A stretch of DNA of 64,000 nt from Psychrobacillus sp042885655 (GTDB taxonomy: Bacteria; Bacillota; Bacilli; Bacillales_A; Planococcaceae). Of the stretch, positions 31,974 to 40,453 are shown piece after piece (positions within the stretch are counted from its first letter, which is position 1; each line of letters opens with the position of its first letter). The stretch spans positions 248,001 to 312,000 of the forward strand of contig NZ_JBHVRO010000003.1 of NCBI RefSeq assembly GCF_042885655.1. Reading direction: 5' to 3'. The notes beneath the pieces are model-generated. The model ran no database searches and had not been told where the DNA came from. It saw nothing but the letters and a program-made list of their open reading frames with translations. The position numbers were made by a program, and so were the translations under genes.

Positions 31974-34900
31974 ATGTCAACTGTAGAAGTTTATCGTCCA
32001 AAAAATCATGTTCGTTTTGTCACTGCATCGAGTCTATTTGACGGACATGATGCATCGATTAATATTATGCGCCGTATTTTACAAGCAAGTGGAGCAGAAG
32101 TTATTCACTTAGGGCATAACCGATCTGTAGAAGAAGTAGTGAATGCTGCTATTCAAGAGGATGTTCAAGGAATCGCAATTTCTTCCTACCAAGGAGGACA
32201 TGTTGAGTATTTTAAATATATGAAGGATTTACTCGTAGAGCGCGGAGCACCTCATATTCGCATATATGGTGGCGGAGGCGGAGTAATTATCCCTAAAGAA
32301 ATAAAAGAACTACAAGAATACGGGATTTCAGGTATTTTCTCACCTGAAGATGGTCGTAAGCTTGGTCTTCAAGGTATGATCAATCAAATGCTAGTTGAAT
32401 GTGATGTGCCAACAAAAGCTTCTGGAGCAAAAGATGAAATTTCAACAGTTTCGACAGAATCCCCAGAGGTGCTTGCTCATTTAATCACAATTGCTGAAGA
32501 AGCGCATCAAACGCAAGATGCTGAAGTAAAAGTAATGATTGAACAAGCAAGAAAATTGTCAAAAGGTACTCCTGTTCTAGGTATTACAGGTACTGGCGGA
32601 GCGGGTAAAAGTTCACTAACAGATGAATTAATACGCCGTTTCCTACATGAATTGCCTGACAAAAAAATTGCCGTTTTATCGATTGACCCAACGAAACAAA
32701 AAACGGGTGGAGCGTTACTCGGAGACCGAATCCGTATGAATGCAATCTTCAACAAGCGCGTGTTTATGCGTAGTTTAGCAACACGTGGATCTCGCACGGA
32801 ATTATCGGGTGCAATAGCTGACGTTCTAGATGTTGTAAAAGTAGCAGGTTTCGATTTAATCGTTGTTGAAACTAGTGGTATTGGGCAAGGGGACGCGGAA
32901 ATTACCAATGTATCGGATGTTTCGATGTATGTAATGACAAGTGAGTTCGGAGCACCGTCTCAATTAGAAAAAATCGATATGATTGACTATGCAGATTTAA
33001 TTGTTATCAATAAATTCGAACGTAAAGGCTCAGAAGATGCACTTCGACAAGTTCAAAAGCAATATCAGCGTAGTCGTGAATTATGGCATGATGATTTAGA
33101 TACAATGCCAGTTTACGGAACTATTGCTAGCCAATTTAATGATAAAGGAACAAATTCTTTATTTGCAGCTTTAGTAGCAGTGTTGAATGAAAAGACAGGT
33201 TCTGACTGGGAAACTTCCTACGAACAATTTGTGAAAACACAAAAGCAAAACGTCATCATTCCAAATGACCGTCGCTATTATCTTCGTGAAATTACAGATA
33301 CTGTTCGTGGATACCATAAAAAATCGGATGAACAAGTTGCTTTTGCGAGAAGATTGTTCCAATTAGAAGGTGCAATGGAGACAGTAAAAGAAAAAGCTGC
33401 GGATGATGCTTTAGTTCAATCATTGGAGTCATTAGCACATGGAGTTCGTGATGAATTAACAGCGGAATCAAAGCGGATATTGGAAAACTGGGCAACTTTA
33501 AAAGAAGCGTATGCTGGGGATGAATTCATCACGAAGATTCGTGATAAAGAAATTCGCACAATATTACGTACAGAAAGCTTGTCAGGGTTAAAGATTCCAA
33601 AAGTAGTGCTTCCAAAATTCGTGGATTATGGCGAAATTTTAAGATGGGTATATAAAGAAAATGTTCCGGGGTCATTCCCATACACGGCGGGAGTTTTCCC
33701 ATTCAAACGTGAAGGGGAAGATCCGAAGCGACAGTTCGCAGGAGAAGGAACACCTGAACGAACAAATCGTCGTTTCCATTATTTATCCAAAGATGATGAT
33801 GCAAAACGTCTTTCTACAGCATTTGACTCAGTAACACTTTACGGTGAAGATCCAGATCACCGCCCAGATATTTACGGAAAAGTCGGTGAATCTGGTGTAA
33901 GTATTTGTACATTAGAAGATATGAAAAAGTTATATGATGGATTTGATTTATGTGCGCCATCTACATCTGTATCGATGACGATTAATGGTCCAGCACCAAT
34001 AATTTTAGCAATGTTTATGAATACAGCTATAGATCAGCAAGTTCGTATTCAAGAAGAAAAACTTGGCCGTACATTAACTCTTGAAGAATTTACAGAAGTG
34101 AAAACTGCTACGTTACAAGTTGTTCGTGGTACAGTTCAAGCAGATATTTTAAAAGAAGATCAAGGTCAAAATACATGTATTTTCTCCACAGAATTTGCTT
34201 TACGTATGATGGGGGACATTCAGCAATACTTTATCGACCAAAAAGTTCGTAACTATTATTCGGTATCGATTTCTGGTTATCATATTGCGGAAGCGGGAGC
34301 TAATCCAATATCCCAACTGGCGTTTACACTTTCAAATGGTTTCACATATGTAGAATACTACTTGAGTCGAGGGATGAATATTGATGATTTTGCACCAAAC
34401 TTATCTTTCTTCTTCTCGAATGGATTGGATCCAGAGTACACAGTAATTGGCCGCGTTGCTCGTCGCATTTGGTCTGTCGTAATGCGCGATAAATACGGTG
34501 CGAATGAGCGAAGTCAAAAACTTAAATATCATATTCAAACGTCAGGTAGAAGTCTGCATGCACAAGAGATCGATTTCAATGATATCCGAACAACACTTCA
34601 AGCGTTGATGGCATTGCAAGATAACTGTAACTCGCTTCATACAAATGCTTATGACGAAGCAATTACAACACCGACGGAAGAATCCGTTCGTCGTGCAATG
34701 GCAATTCAAATGATTATTACAAAAGAACATGGATTATCAAAAAATGAAAATCCACTGCAAGGAGCGTTCATTGTTGAAGAAATGACGGATCTTGTCGAAG
34801 AAGCAGTTCTTTCTGAATTTGATCGTATAAATGACCGTGGTGGAGTGCTTGGTGCCATGGAAACACAATACCAACGTGGAAAAATTCAAGAAGAATCCAT

Positions 34901-35231
34901 GTACTATGAAATGAAAAAACACACTGGTGAACTTCCGATAATCGGTGTGAACACATACTTAAATCCAAATCCTGCTTCCGCAGAGGATATTGATAATATG
35001 GAACTTGCTCGTGCAACGAGAGAAGAAAAAGAAACACAAATTACAAATCTCCAAAACTTCCAACAAAAACATGCGAACGAAGCAGATGAAGCACTTGCTC
35101 GTCTAAAACAAGTAGCTGTTACTGGTGGAAATATATTTGAAGAGCTAATGACAACCGTTCAGAAGGCAAGTCTTGGACAAATCACCAACGCACTTTACGA
35201 GGTCGGCGGGCAGTACCGACGCAATATGTAA
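31974..35231 (+). CDS. icmF: fused isobutyryl-CoA mutase (B12-dependent)
   Basis: 1085 residues from ATG 31974 (AAGGGGGAAC upstream; longer frame has no ribosome site). Order: B12-binding domain with D23-G-H25 supplying the axial His and a GGGGGV loop (99-103); a G-protein chaperone domain with Walker A GITGTGGAGKS (203-213) and VVETSGIGQGDAE; then the acyl-CoA mutase barrel (PGSFPYTAGVFPF, AGEGTPERTNRRFHYL, DLCAPSTSVSMTINGPAP). IcmF interconverts isobutyryl- and n-butyryl-CoA (some accept pivalyl-CoA) and loads or protects its own cofactor with GTP. Near acyl-CoA oxidation genes and 9 kb from the B12 salvage operon. Confidence 0.93.
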   Translation: MSTVEVYRPKNHVRFVTASSLFDGHDASINIMRRILQASGAEVIHLGHNRSVEEVVNAAIQEDVQGIAISSYQGGHVEYFKYMKDLLVERGAPHIRIYGGGGGVIIPKEIKELQEYGISGIFSPEDGRKLGLQGMINQMLVECDVPTKASGAKDEISTVSTESPEVLAHLITIAEEAHQTQDAEVKVMIEQARKLSKGTPVLGITGTGGAGKSSLTDELIRRFLHELPDKKIAVLSIDPTKQKTGGALLGDRIRMNAIFNKRVFMRSLATRGSRTELSGAIADVLDVVKVAGFDLIVVETSGIGQGDAEITNVSDVSMYVMTSEFGAPSQLEKIDMIDYADLIVINKFERKGSEDALRQVQKQYQRSRELWHDDLDTMPVYGTIASQFNDKGTNSLFAALVAVLNEKTGSDWETSYEQFVKTQKQNVIIPNDRRYYLREITDTVRGYHKKSDEQVAFARRLFQLEGAMETVKEKAADDALVQSLESLAHGVRDELTAESKRILENWATLKEAYAGDEFITKIRDKEIRTILRTESLSGLKIPKVVLPKFVDYGEILRWVYKENVPGSFPYTAGVFPFKREGEDPKRQFAGEGTPERTNRRFHYLSKDDDAKRLSTAFDSVTLYGEDPDHRPDIYGKVGESGVSICTLEDMKKLYDGFDLCAPSTSVSMTINGPAPIILAMFMNTAIDQQVRIQEEKLGRTLTLEEFTEVKTATLQVVRGTVQADILKEDQGQNTCIFSTEFALRMMGDIQQYFIDQKVRNYYSVSISGYHIAEAGANPISQLAFTLSNGFTYVEYYLSRGMNIDDFAPNLSFFFSNGLDPEYTVIGRVARRIWSVVMRDKYGANERSQKLKYHIQTSGRSLHAQEIDFNDIRTTLQALMALQDNCNSLHTNAYDEAITTPTEESVRRAMAIQMIITKEHGLSKNENPLQGAFIVEEMTDLVEEAVLSEFDRINDRGGVLGAMETQYQRGKIQEESMYYEMKKHTGELPIIGVNTYLNPNPASAEDIDNMELARATREEKETQITNLQNFQQKHANEADEALARLKQVAVTGGNIFEELMTTVQKASLGQITNALYEVGGQYRRNM

Positions 35232-35517
35232 AAAAGTTTTCCCAACATCTTGGTTGCCCAGAAAGCTCGACGCTCACCTAGAGAAAGCGAATACCAGAGT
35301 GCTCAATCCTGGTAAAAATAATAGAATGAAACTTTTTCAGTGTCCTCGATATATTATCGAGGCACTTTTTCTTGTTTTTTTGTATAATGAAACTAACTAG
35401 AAGTTAGAGACCTCTTCTGAATAAGGTTAGAGCCTCCGATGAGACACAAATAATTCCTCAAGGAAGCGCACAAATAAGCCAAGGCGAACTAGATTACGTA
35501 GTAAAAGGGGCTATGAC
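35232..35517. other. intergenic region with terminator, promoter element and uncharacterised leader
   Basis: After the icmF stop a GC-richer stretch (35245-35310) looks like another eroded palindromic repeat. The terminator at 35338-35370 follows, then TATAAT at 35383-35388. Downstream, AGTTAGAGACCTCTT and AGGTTAGAGCCTC form a short direct repeat before the small membrane gene; it may be a leader but I recognise no RNA family. Confidence 0.4.
35338..35370 (+). terminator. terminator of icmF
   Basis: CCTCGATA / TATCGAGG stem extended by AGTG/CACT with a T-run. Confidence 0.85.
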
Positions 35518-35676
35518 ATGAGAAAAGTAATTCACATAATGGTCATTATCATACTCCTACTACTTACTGTTTTCCTATATAATAAACAACTGGGATCTAT
35601 TCCTTTATTATTACTTTCATTTTATTTATTTTTATTAGCAACTTCAAAAAAATCATTTTTCAAAAAGAATAAATGA
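35518..35676 (+). CDS. small membrane protein, 52 residues
   Basis: MRKVIHIMVIIILLLLTVFL begins a strongly hydrophobic protein with two membrane segments (about 5-20 and 27-43) separated by YNKQLGSIP, and a basic C-terminus (KKSFFKKNK). AAAAGGGG lies 8 bases before ATG. It is too short for most gene finders, but the ribosome site and topology support it. Found just upstream of rpoE; function unknown, no family recognised. Confidence 0.6.
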   Translation: MRKVIHIMVIIILLLLTVFLYNKQLGSIPLLLLSFYLFLLATSKKSFFKKNK

Positions 35677-35749
35677 ATGTAGCATATAACATACTTGTTT
35701 GTATATAATGGGAAGTATGCAAAACGGACATTGAAAGGACGTGCACGAT

Positions 35750-36292
35750 TTGAAATTTCGTGAAATGACAACAGCACAATTAAAAGAAGAATCGTTAATA
35801 GATTTAGGATTTGCTATTTTAGAGGATAAAAAAAATTCTTTAACACTAACTGAACTATTTGACGAAATCCAAAAACTTAATGGTTTTACTGATGAAGAGA
35901 TGGCGAACCGTAAGCCTCAATTCTATACAGATATGAACATCGATGGCCGCTTTTTAGCTACAGCTGAAAATCAATGGGGTTTGAGAGAGTGGTACCCTGT
36001 TGAACAAATAGAAGAAGAAACTGCTCCAACCGTAAAAGTTCGTAAAAAGAAAGCTAAAGCCGTGGAAGATGACGAGTTAGATGAAATAGATGAAGATGAA
36101 ATTATCTTTGAAGAAGATTTCGATGAGTTTGTTGAAGATGAAGATGACGAAGATGATGACGACGTTTCAATTGATTTCGTAGGAGAAATTGATGAAGTGA
36201 TCGAAGAGGATCTAATCGATGAAGATGAAGATGAATTTGAAATCATTGAAGATGAAGATTTAGACGATGAAGATTTAGAAGATGAGGAATAA
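35750..36292 (+). CDS. rpoE: RNA polymerase delta subunit
   Basis: 180 residues from TTG 35750, chosen since GAAAGGA is 10 bases upstream; a GTG at 35741 is too close to that site. Residues 1-95 form the HARE-HTH fold that binds RNA polymerase (QFYTDMNIDGRFLA, WGLREWYP), followed by a short Lys-rich patch (VRKKKAKAV) and a very acidic Asp/Glu tail to the end. Delta displaces nucleic acids and promotes recycling. Same position before pyrG as in B. subtilis. Confidence 0.9.
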   Translation: MKFREMTTAQLKEESLIDLGFAILEDKKNSLTLTELFDEIQKLNGFTDEEMANRKPQFYTDMNIDGRFLATAENQWGLREWYPVEQIEEETAPTVKVRKKKAKAVEDDELDEIDEDEIIFEEDFDEFVEDEDDEDDDDVSIDFVGEIDEVIEEDLIDEDEDEFEIIEDEDLDDEDLEDEE

Positions 36293-36295
36293 TTC

Positions 36296-36324
36296 TTGAC
36301 TTCTACTTCTATACGCTATAAGAT
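36296..36324 (+). promoter_or_regulatory. pyrG promoter
   Basis: TTGACT (36296-36301), 17-bp spacer, TAAGAT (36319-36324), followed 6 bp later by GGGCTC, the expected transcription start of pyrG. Confidence 0.6.
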
Positions 36325-36330
36325 TCAATT

Positions 36331-36402
36331 GGGCTCTTTTTAAAGAGACATTACTCATGTGCATATGCGCTCCCCTGCAAAAAAGCAGGCGGGGCGCTTT
36401 TT
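36331..36402 (+). promoter_or_regulatory. pyrG: pyrG leader attenuator (reiterative-transcription type)
   Basis: The predicted transcript starts GGGCUC, as in B. subtilis pyrG, where low CTP causes extra G residues to be added at the 5' end. The terminator at 36367-36402 has a C/U-rich 5' arm (GCGCTCCCCTGC) able to pair with such a poly-G start, plus GCAGGCGGGGCGC and a T-run. All parts of the known antitermination mechanism are present. Confidence 0.75.
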
Positions 36403-36436
36403 GTTGTTGTAATTAAAAACATAGGAGGAATAAACA

Positions 36437-38032
36437 ATGACTAAATTTATTTTTGTTACTGGTGGAGTAGTATCTTCATTAGGAAAAGGTATCACGGCGG
36501 CGTCGCTAGGTCGTCTATTGAAAAACAGAGGTTTGAATGTAACGATTCAAAAATTTGACCCATACATTAACTTAGACCCAGGAACAATGAGTCCTTATCA
36601 ACATGGGGAAGTTTTTGTAACAGATGATGGAGCAGAAACGGATTTAGATTTAGGTCATTACGAGCGTTTTATTGACATTAATTTAAACAAATACTCGAAT
36701 ATCACAACAGGGAAAGTATATTCTTCTGTTTTAAGAAAAGAGCGTCGTGGGGATTACAACGGTGGAACAGTGCAAGTAATTCCACATATTACAAATGAAA
36801 TTAAAGAGCGTTTATTCTTAGCTGCAAAAGAAACACATGCGGATATCGTTATTACAGAAATCGGCGGTACCGTTGGAGATATCGAGTCTCTTCCATTCTT
36901 AGAAACAATTCGTCAAATGAAACGTGATGTAGGTAGTAAAAATGTTATGTACGTACATTGTACTTTAGTTCCATTTATTAAAGCTGCTGGTGAAATGAAG
37001 ACAAAACCTACACAACATAGCGTGAAAGAATTGCGTAGCCTTGGTATACAACCAAATGTAATTGTCTGCCGTTCAGAAATGCCAATTCCTCAAGATATGA
37101 AAGACAAAATTGCGTTATTCTGTGATATTAAACCAGAAGAAGTAATCGAATGTATCGATGCAGATTCACTATATGAAATTCCATTAATGCTTCAAGAACA
37201 ACATTTAGACCAAATTGTTGTGGATCATTTCGAACTTAATACAAAAGAAGCGGATATGACGGACTGGCAAGCACTTGTGGATCAAGTGAAATCATTATCG
37301 AAAAAAGCTCGTATTGGTTTAGTTGGTAAATACGTAGAACTTCAAGATGCATATATATCTGTAGTTGAGGCAATGAAACATGCTGGTTACAAGTTTGATG
37401 CAGATATTGAAGTTAAATGGGTTAATGCAGAAGAAGTAAACGAAGGAAATGTTGCGGAAATTCTTTCAGATGTAGATGGAATTCTTGTTCCAGGTGGATT
37501 TGGAGACCGCGGAGTAGAAGGTAAAATTGCAGCTACTAAATTTGCACGTGAAAACAATGTACCATTCTTAGGTATTTGTCTTGGAATGCAACTTGCAACA
37601 GTTGAGTTTGCACGTTCTATTTTAGAACTACAAGGAGCTCACTCTACAGAATTAGATGCTAAAACTCCACATGCAATAATCGATTTGTTGCCTGAACAAA
37701 AAGATGTTGAAGATTTGGGTGGTACACTTCGCCTAGGATTATATCCGTGCAAACTAACTCCTGGCTCTAAAGCACACCAAGCATACGGAGAAGAACTTGT
37801 ATACGAACGTCACCGTCATCGTTACGAATTCAACAACGAATACCGTGAACAATTCGAAGCAGCTGGATTCGTATTCTCTGGTACAAGCCCAGATGGTCGT
37901 CTAATCGAAATCATCGAGCTACCAAATCATCCATTCTTCGTAGCGTCTCAGTTCCATCCGGAATTTGTGTCACGTCCACAACGTCCACAACCATTATTCC
38001 GTGAATTTATAAAAGCAGCTGTTGAAAAATAA
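36437..38032 (+). CDS. pyrG: CTP synthase
   Basis: 531 residues, TAGGAGGA before ATG. Amidoligase domain (1-265) with GGVVSSLGKG P-loop and QKFDPYINLDPGTMSP; class I glutaminase domain (about 290-531) with nucleophile Cys381 in GICLGMQ and a distal His-Glu in FHPEF. It converts UTP to CTP using glutamine and ATP. Regulated by the upstream attenuator. Confidence 0.96.
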   Translation: MTKFIFVTGGVVSSLGKGITAASLGRLLKNRGLNVTIQKFDPYINLDPGTMSPYQHGEVFVTDDGAETDLDLGHYERFIDINLNKYSNITTGKVYSSVLRKERRGDYNGGTVQVIPHITNEIKERLFLAAKETHADIVITEIGGTVGDIESLPFLETIRQMKRDVGSKNVMYVHCTLVPFIKAAGEMKTKPTQHSVKELRSLGIQPNVIVCRSEMPIPQDMKDKIALFCDIKPEEVIECIDADSLYEIPLMLQEQHLDQIVVDHFELNTKEADMTDWQALVDQVKSLSKKARIGLVGKYVELQDAYISVVEAMKHAGYKFDADIEVKWVNAEEVNEGNVAEILSDVDGILVPGGFGDRGVEGKIAATKFARENNVPFLGICLGMQLATVEFARSILELQGAHSTELDAKTPHAIIDLLPEQKDVEDLGGTLRLGLYPCKLTPGSKAHQAYGEELVYERHRHRYEFNNEYREQFEAAGFVFSGTSPDGRLIEIIELPNHPFFVASQFHPEFVSRPQRPQPLFREFIKAAVEK

Positions 38033-38038
38033 ATTACC

Positions 38039-38068
38039 AAAAGCAGTTCGATAAGTCGAACTGCTTTT
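38039..38068 (+). terminator. terminator of pyrG
   Basis: AAAAGCAGTTCG / CGAACTGCTTTT with a 6-base loop and TTGTT tail. Confidence 0.88.
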
Positions 38069-38092
38069 GTTATGGAAGTAAATGGTTAAGAT

Positions 38093-38183
38093 CAACCAAA
38101 TGATCTTAGAGAGCAACCAATTATGTGGTTGAAGCGACCAATTCTTTGGGAAGAGCAACCATTTCAAGTAGAAGAGCGACCAA
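38093..38183 (-). repeat. 21-bp-period degenerate array, 5 units (minus orientation)
   Basis: CAACCA/CGACCA cores start at 38093, 38114, 38135, 38156 and 38177, exactly 21 bp apart. On the minus strand they read AATTGGTCGC / AATTGGTTGC, the same family as at 23513. Convergent gap between pyrG and ywjG. Confidence 0.9.
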
Positions 38184-38285
38184 ATCTCAAAACTAAGAGT
38201 TAACTCCAGGATAGACGGTGCGTTTTTATAACTGGGGCGAGAGTTTTGAATATTATCCATAATCAATAGCAGAGCAAGACCAAAC

Positions 38286-38325
38286 AAAAAAGACCCAAGA
38301 AATAACAAATTTCTAGGGACTTTTC
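38286..38325 (-). terminator. terminator of ywjG
   Basis: AAAAGACCC..GAAAT pairs with ATTTC..GGGACTTTT; on the minus strand a TTTTTT run follows. Adjacent to the ywjG stop. Confidence 0.75.
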
Positions 38326-38331
38326 GTATGA

Positions 38332-38847
38332 TTATTCACCAATAAGTATTTCGTCAAGCTTCATTTTGACAGCTTCATATACAAACATTGCACTTAAGGC
38401 ATAGGGTAATACAATTCGACTTCCATCTTCAGTAGGAAGGAGACCTTTGGAAAGCTTCAAGGAAATATATGTATAGGCTAAATTAGCAAGTTGGTTCTCG
38501 TCATCTGCAGCTTCTGCGGCAGTAACACTAAAAGGGATGAATTCATCACTTAACTTTTTTGCGAGAGCTAAAGCTTCTTTATTTTCACAAGATCTTGTAA
38601 TAATCCAAACTCGATCTACACTTGTAAGCTCAGTATTTTTTGTCCATTCTTGCATGCTAGGAAATGGTTCTACAGCATTTTTTGCATTAATCTTGATACT
38701 TTCCATTTCGTCGAAAGTTGCGAAGTAAATGGAACCTTGTCGTGCAGCAGCTTGTGCAAGAAGTCTAGATGTTTCTTCTATATTTTCTTCTTCGGAAGTA
38801 GCAATTCTTTGAAGAAGTCCAGAAAGTTGTGTTGTTAGCATTTTCAT
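38332..38847 (-). CDS. ywjG: DUF2529 family protein YwjG
   Basis: 171 residues, GAGGTGAT 7 bases before ATG. Features: helical N-terminus (TTQLSGLLQRIATSEEENIEE), then a SIS/Rossmann-like alternation (SIYFATFDEMES, VDRVWIITRSCENKEALALAKKL, IVLPYALSAMFVYEAVKMKL). Conserved in Bacillales between pyrG and spo0F; function unknown, and a sugar-isomerase-like fold is only a suggestion. Transcribed opposite to both neighbours, as in B. subtilis. Confidence 0.8.
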   Translation of the reverse strand: MKMLTTQLSGLLQRIATSEEENIEETSRLLAQAAARQGSIYFATFDEMESIKINAKNAVEPFPSMQEWTKNTELTSVDRVWIITRSCENKEALALAKKLSDEFIPFSVTAAEAADDENQLANLAYTYISLKLSKGLLPTEDGSRIVLPYALSAMFVYEAVKMKLDEILIGE

Positions 38848-38920
38848 GGAATTATCACCTCGTAGTTATTATAAGGTAGGAGAAGATATACGTAAAATGG
38901 GAAGTATTTTGAATTTATAG

Positions 38921-38946
38921 AAGGGAAAAGAAAATTCATAGCGAAT
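38921..38946 (+). promoter_or_regulatory. candidate sigma-H promoter of spo0F
   Basis: AAGGGAAAA (-35-like) and AGCGAATAG (-10-like, GAAT at 38943-38946) resemble the sigma-H consensus; B. subtilis spo0F has a sigma-H promoter. The spacer is a little short. Confidence 0.4.
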
Positions 38947-38986
38947 AGTATAGAGGGGGAAATTTAATTAAAGGGGTTTGTGCATC

Positions 38987-39352
38987 ATGAAACACATTTT
39001 AATTGTTGATGATCAACTAGGAATACGAATGCTCTTAAAGGAAGTTTTTTCACAAGAAGGATACGAAGTGAGTTTGGCTTCAAATGGTCTAGAAGCTTTG
39101 GATATTGCTGAAAAACAAGCAATAGACGGTGTTTTATTGGACATGAAGATTCCTGGAATGGACGGAATAAAGATTCTCACTTTATTAAAGGAAAAGTATC
39201 CAAGCTTACCCGTTATAATGATGACGGCTTATGGAGAGTTGAACATGATTCAAGAAGCCATGGAATTAGGTGCATCGCTTTATTTTACAAAACCTTTTGA
39301 TATTTTTGAAGTACGGGACGCAATAAATAATTTGTTAAAAAAGAGTCCATAA
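38987..39352 (+). CDS. spo0F: sporulation phosphorelay response regulator Spo0F
   Basis: 121 residues from ATG 38987, AAAGGGG about 11 bases upstream. Single receiver domain without output: acidic pocket D8-D9 (LIVDDQLGIR), phospho-accepting Asp52 (VLLDMKIPGMDG), switch Thr in MMTAYGELNM and Lys in FTKPFD. It carries phosphate from sporulation kinases to Spo0B. High identity in the DMKIPGMDGI and MTAYGEL segments marks Spo0F rather than other regulators. Confidence 0.95.
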   Translation: MKHILIVDDQLGIRMLLKEVFSQEGYEVSLASNGLEALDIAEKQAIDGVLLDMKIPGMDGIKILTLLKEKYPSLPVIMMTAYGELNMIQEAMELGASLYFTKPFDIFEVRDAINNLLKKSP

Positions 39353-39504
39353 GCAGGCAGTGGAAAACATCGCCTGTTTTTGTTATGATGAAAAAGAAAA
39401 GTGGGAAATGCCAGATGCGATATGAGGATTTTCTCATTCGCTAGACATTATAGATATAATAAGTAAATAAATGAGCATAAGAGCAAACGAGGAGGTCCAT
39501 TTGA

Positions 39505-40362
39505 ATGGCTTTAGTATCAATGAAAGAAATGCTTATAAAAGGTAAAAAAGAAGGATATGCTGTAGGACAGTTCAATATCAATAATCTAGAATTTACACAA
39601 GCTATTTTACAAGCGGCAGAAGAAGAAAAGTCACCAGTTATTTTAGGTGTCTCAGAAGGTGCTGCAAAATATATGGGCGGCTTTACTACAGTTGTACATA
39701 TGGTAAAAGGACTAATGGAAGACTACAAAACGTCGGTTCCAGTTGCTATTCATTTAGATCACGGTTCTAGCTTTGAAAAATGTAAAGAAGCAATAGATGC
39801 TGGTTTCACATCTGTGATGATCGATGCTTCTCATCATCCATTTAAAGAAAACGTAGAAATTACTTCTAAAGTCGTGGAATATGCGCACGCTCAAAATGTG
39901 TCAGTTGAAGCAGAGCTTGGGACAGTTGGCGGCCAAGAAGATGATGTAATCGCAGATGGCGTTATTTATGCGGATCCAGCAGAATGTGCGGAACTAGTAA
40001 AACGTACTGCAATTGATTGCTTAGCACCAGCGTTAGGTTCAGTACATGGTCCATATAAAGGTGAACCTAATTTAGGATTTAAAGAAATGGAAGAAATCTC
40101 AAAACTAGCAGACCTTCCGCTTGTACTGCATGGTGGTACAGGGATACCAACCCATGATATTGAGCGTTCTATATCATTAGGAACTGCCAAGATCAATGTA
40201 AATACAGAAAATCAAATAGCTGCAACAAAAGCAATTCGTGCATATTTAGATGAAAATCCAACTCAATATGATCCACGTAAATATTTAATCCCAGCACGCG
40301 ATGCTATTAAAACTACGGTTATAGGGAAAATGCGCGAATTTGGAAGCTCAAACAAAGCATAA
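39505..40362 (+). CDS. fbaA: class II fructose-1,6-bisphosphate aldolase
   Basis: 285 residues, GAGGAGG before ATG. Zinc-dependent aldolase with HLDHGSSFEKC, MIDASHHPFKENV, GSVHGPYKGEP and HGGTGIP motifs supplying metal and phosphate ligands. Glycolysis/gluconeogenesis. Follows spo0F as in B. subtilis; a terminator-like hairpin precedes tal. Confidence 0.95.
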   Translation: MALVSMKEMLIKGKKEGYAVGQFNINNLEFTQAILQAAEEEKSPVILGVSEGAAKYMGGFTTVVHMVKGLMEDYKTSVPVAIHLDHGSSFEKCKEAIDAGFTSVMIDASHHPFKENVEITSKVVEYAHAQNVSVEAELGTVGGQEDDVIADGVIYADPAECAELVKRTAIDCLAPALGSVHGPYKGEPNLGFKEMEEISKLADLPLVLHGGTGIPTHDIERSISLGTAKINVNTENQIAATKAIRAYLDENPTQYDPRKYLIPARDAIKTTVIGKMREFGSSNKA

Positions 40363-40384
40363 TTCATCAATGTAAATAGATAGA

Positions 40385-40427
40385 AGGAGAAGTGCTCTGT
40401 TTTAAAATCAGAAGCTTCTCCTATTTT
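40385..40427 (+). terminator. terminator between fbaA and tal
   Basis: AGGAGAAG / CTTCTCCT arms with a long AT-rich loop and ATTTTTC tail; partial readthrough into tal is likely. Confidence 0.7.
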
Positions 40428-40453
40428 TCAATCAACAGGAGGATATTAATAAT

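Noticed and set aside
35971..36246. Ser-rich minus-strand frame
   Set aside because: Complement of the Asp/Glu codons of the rpoE tail.
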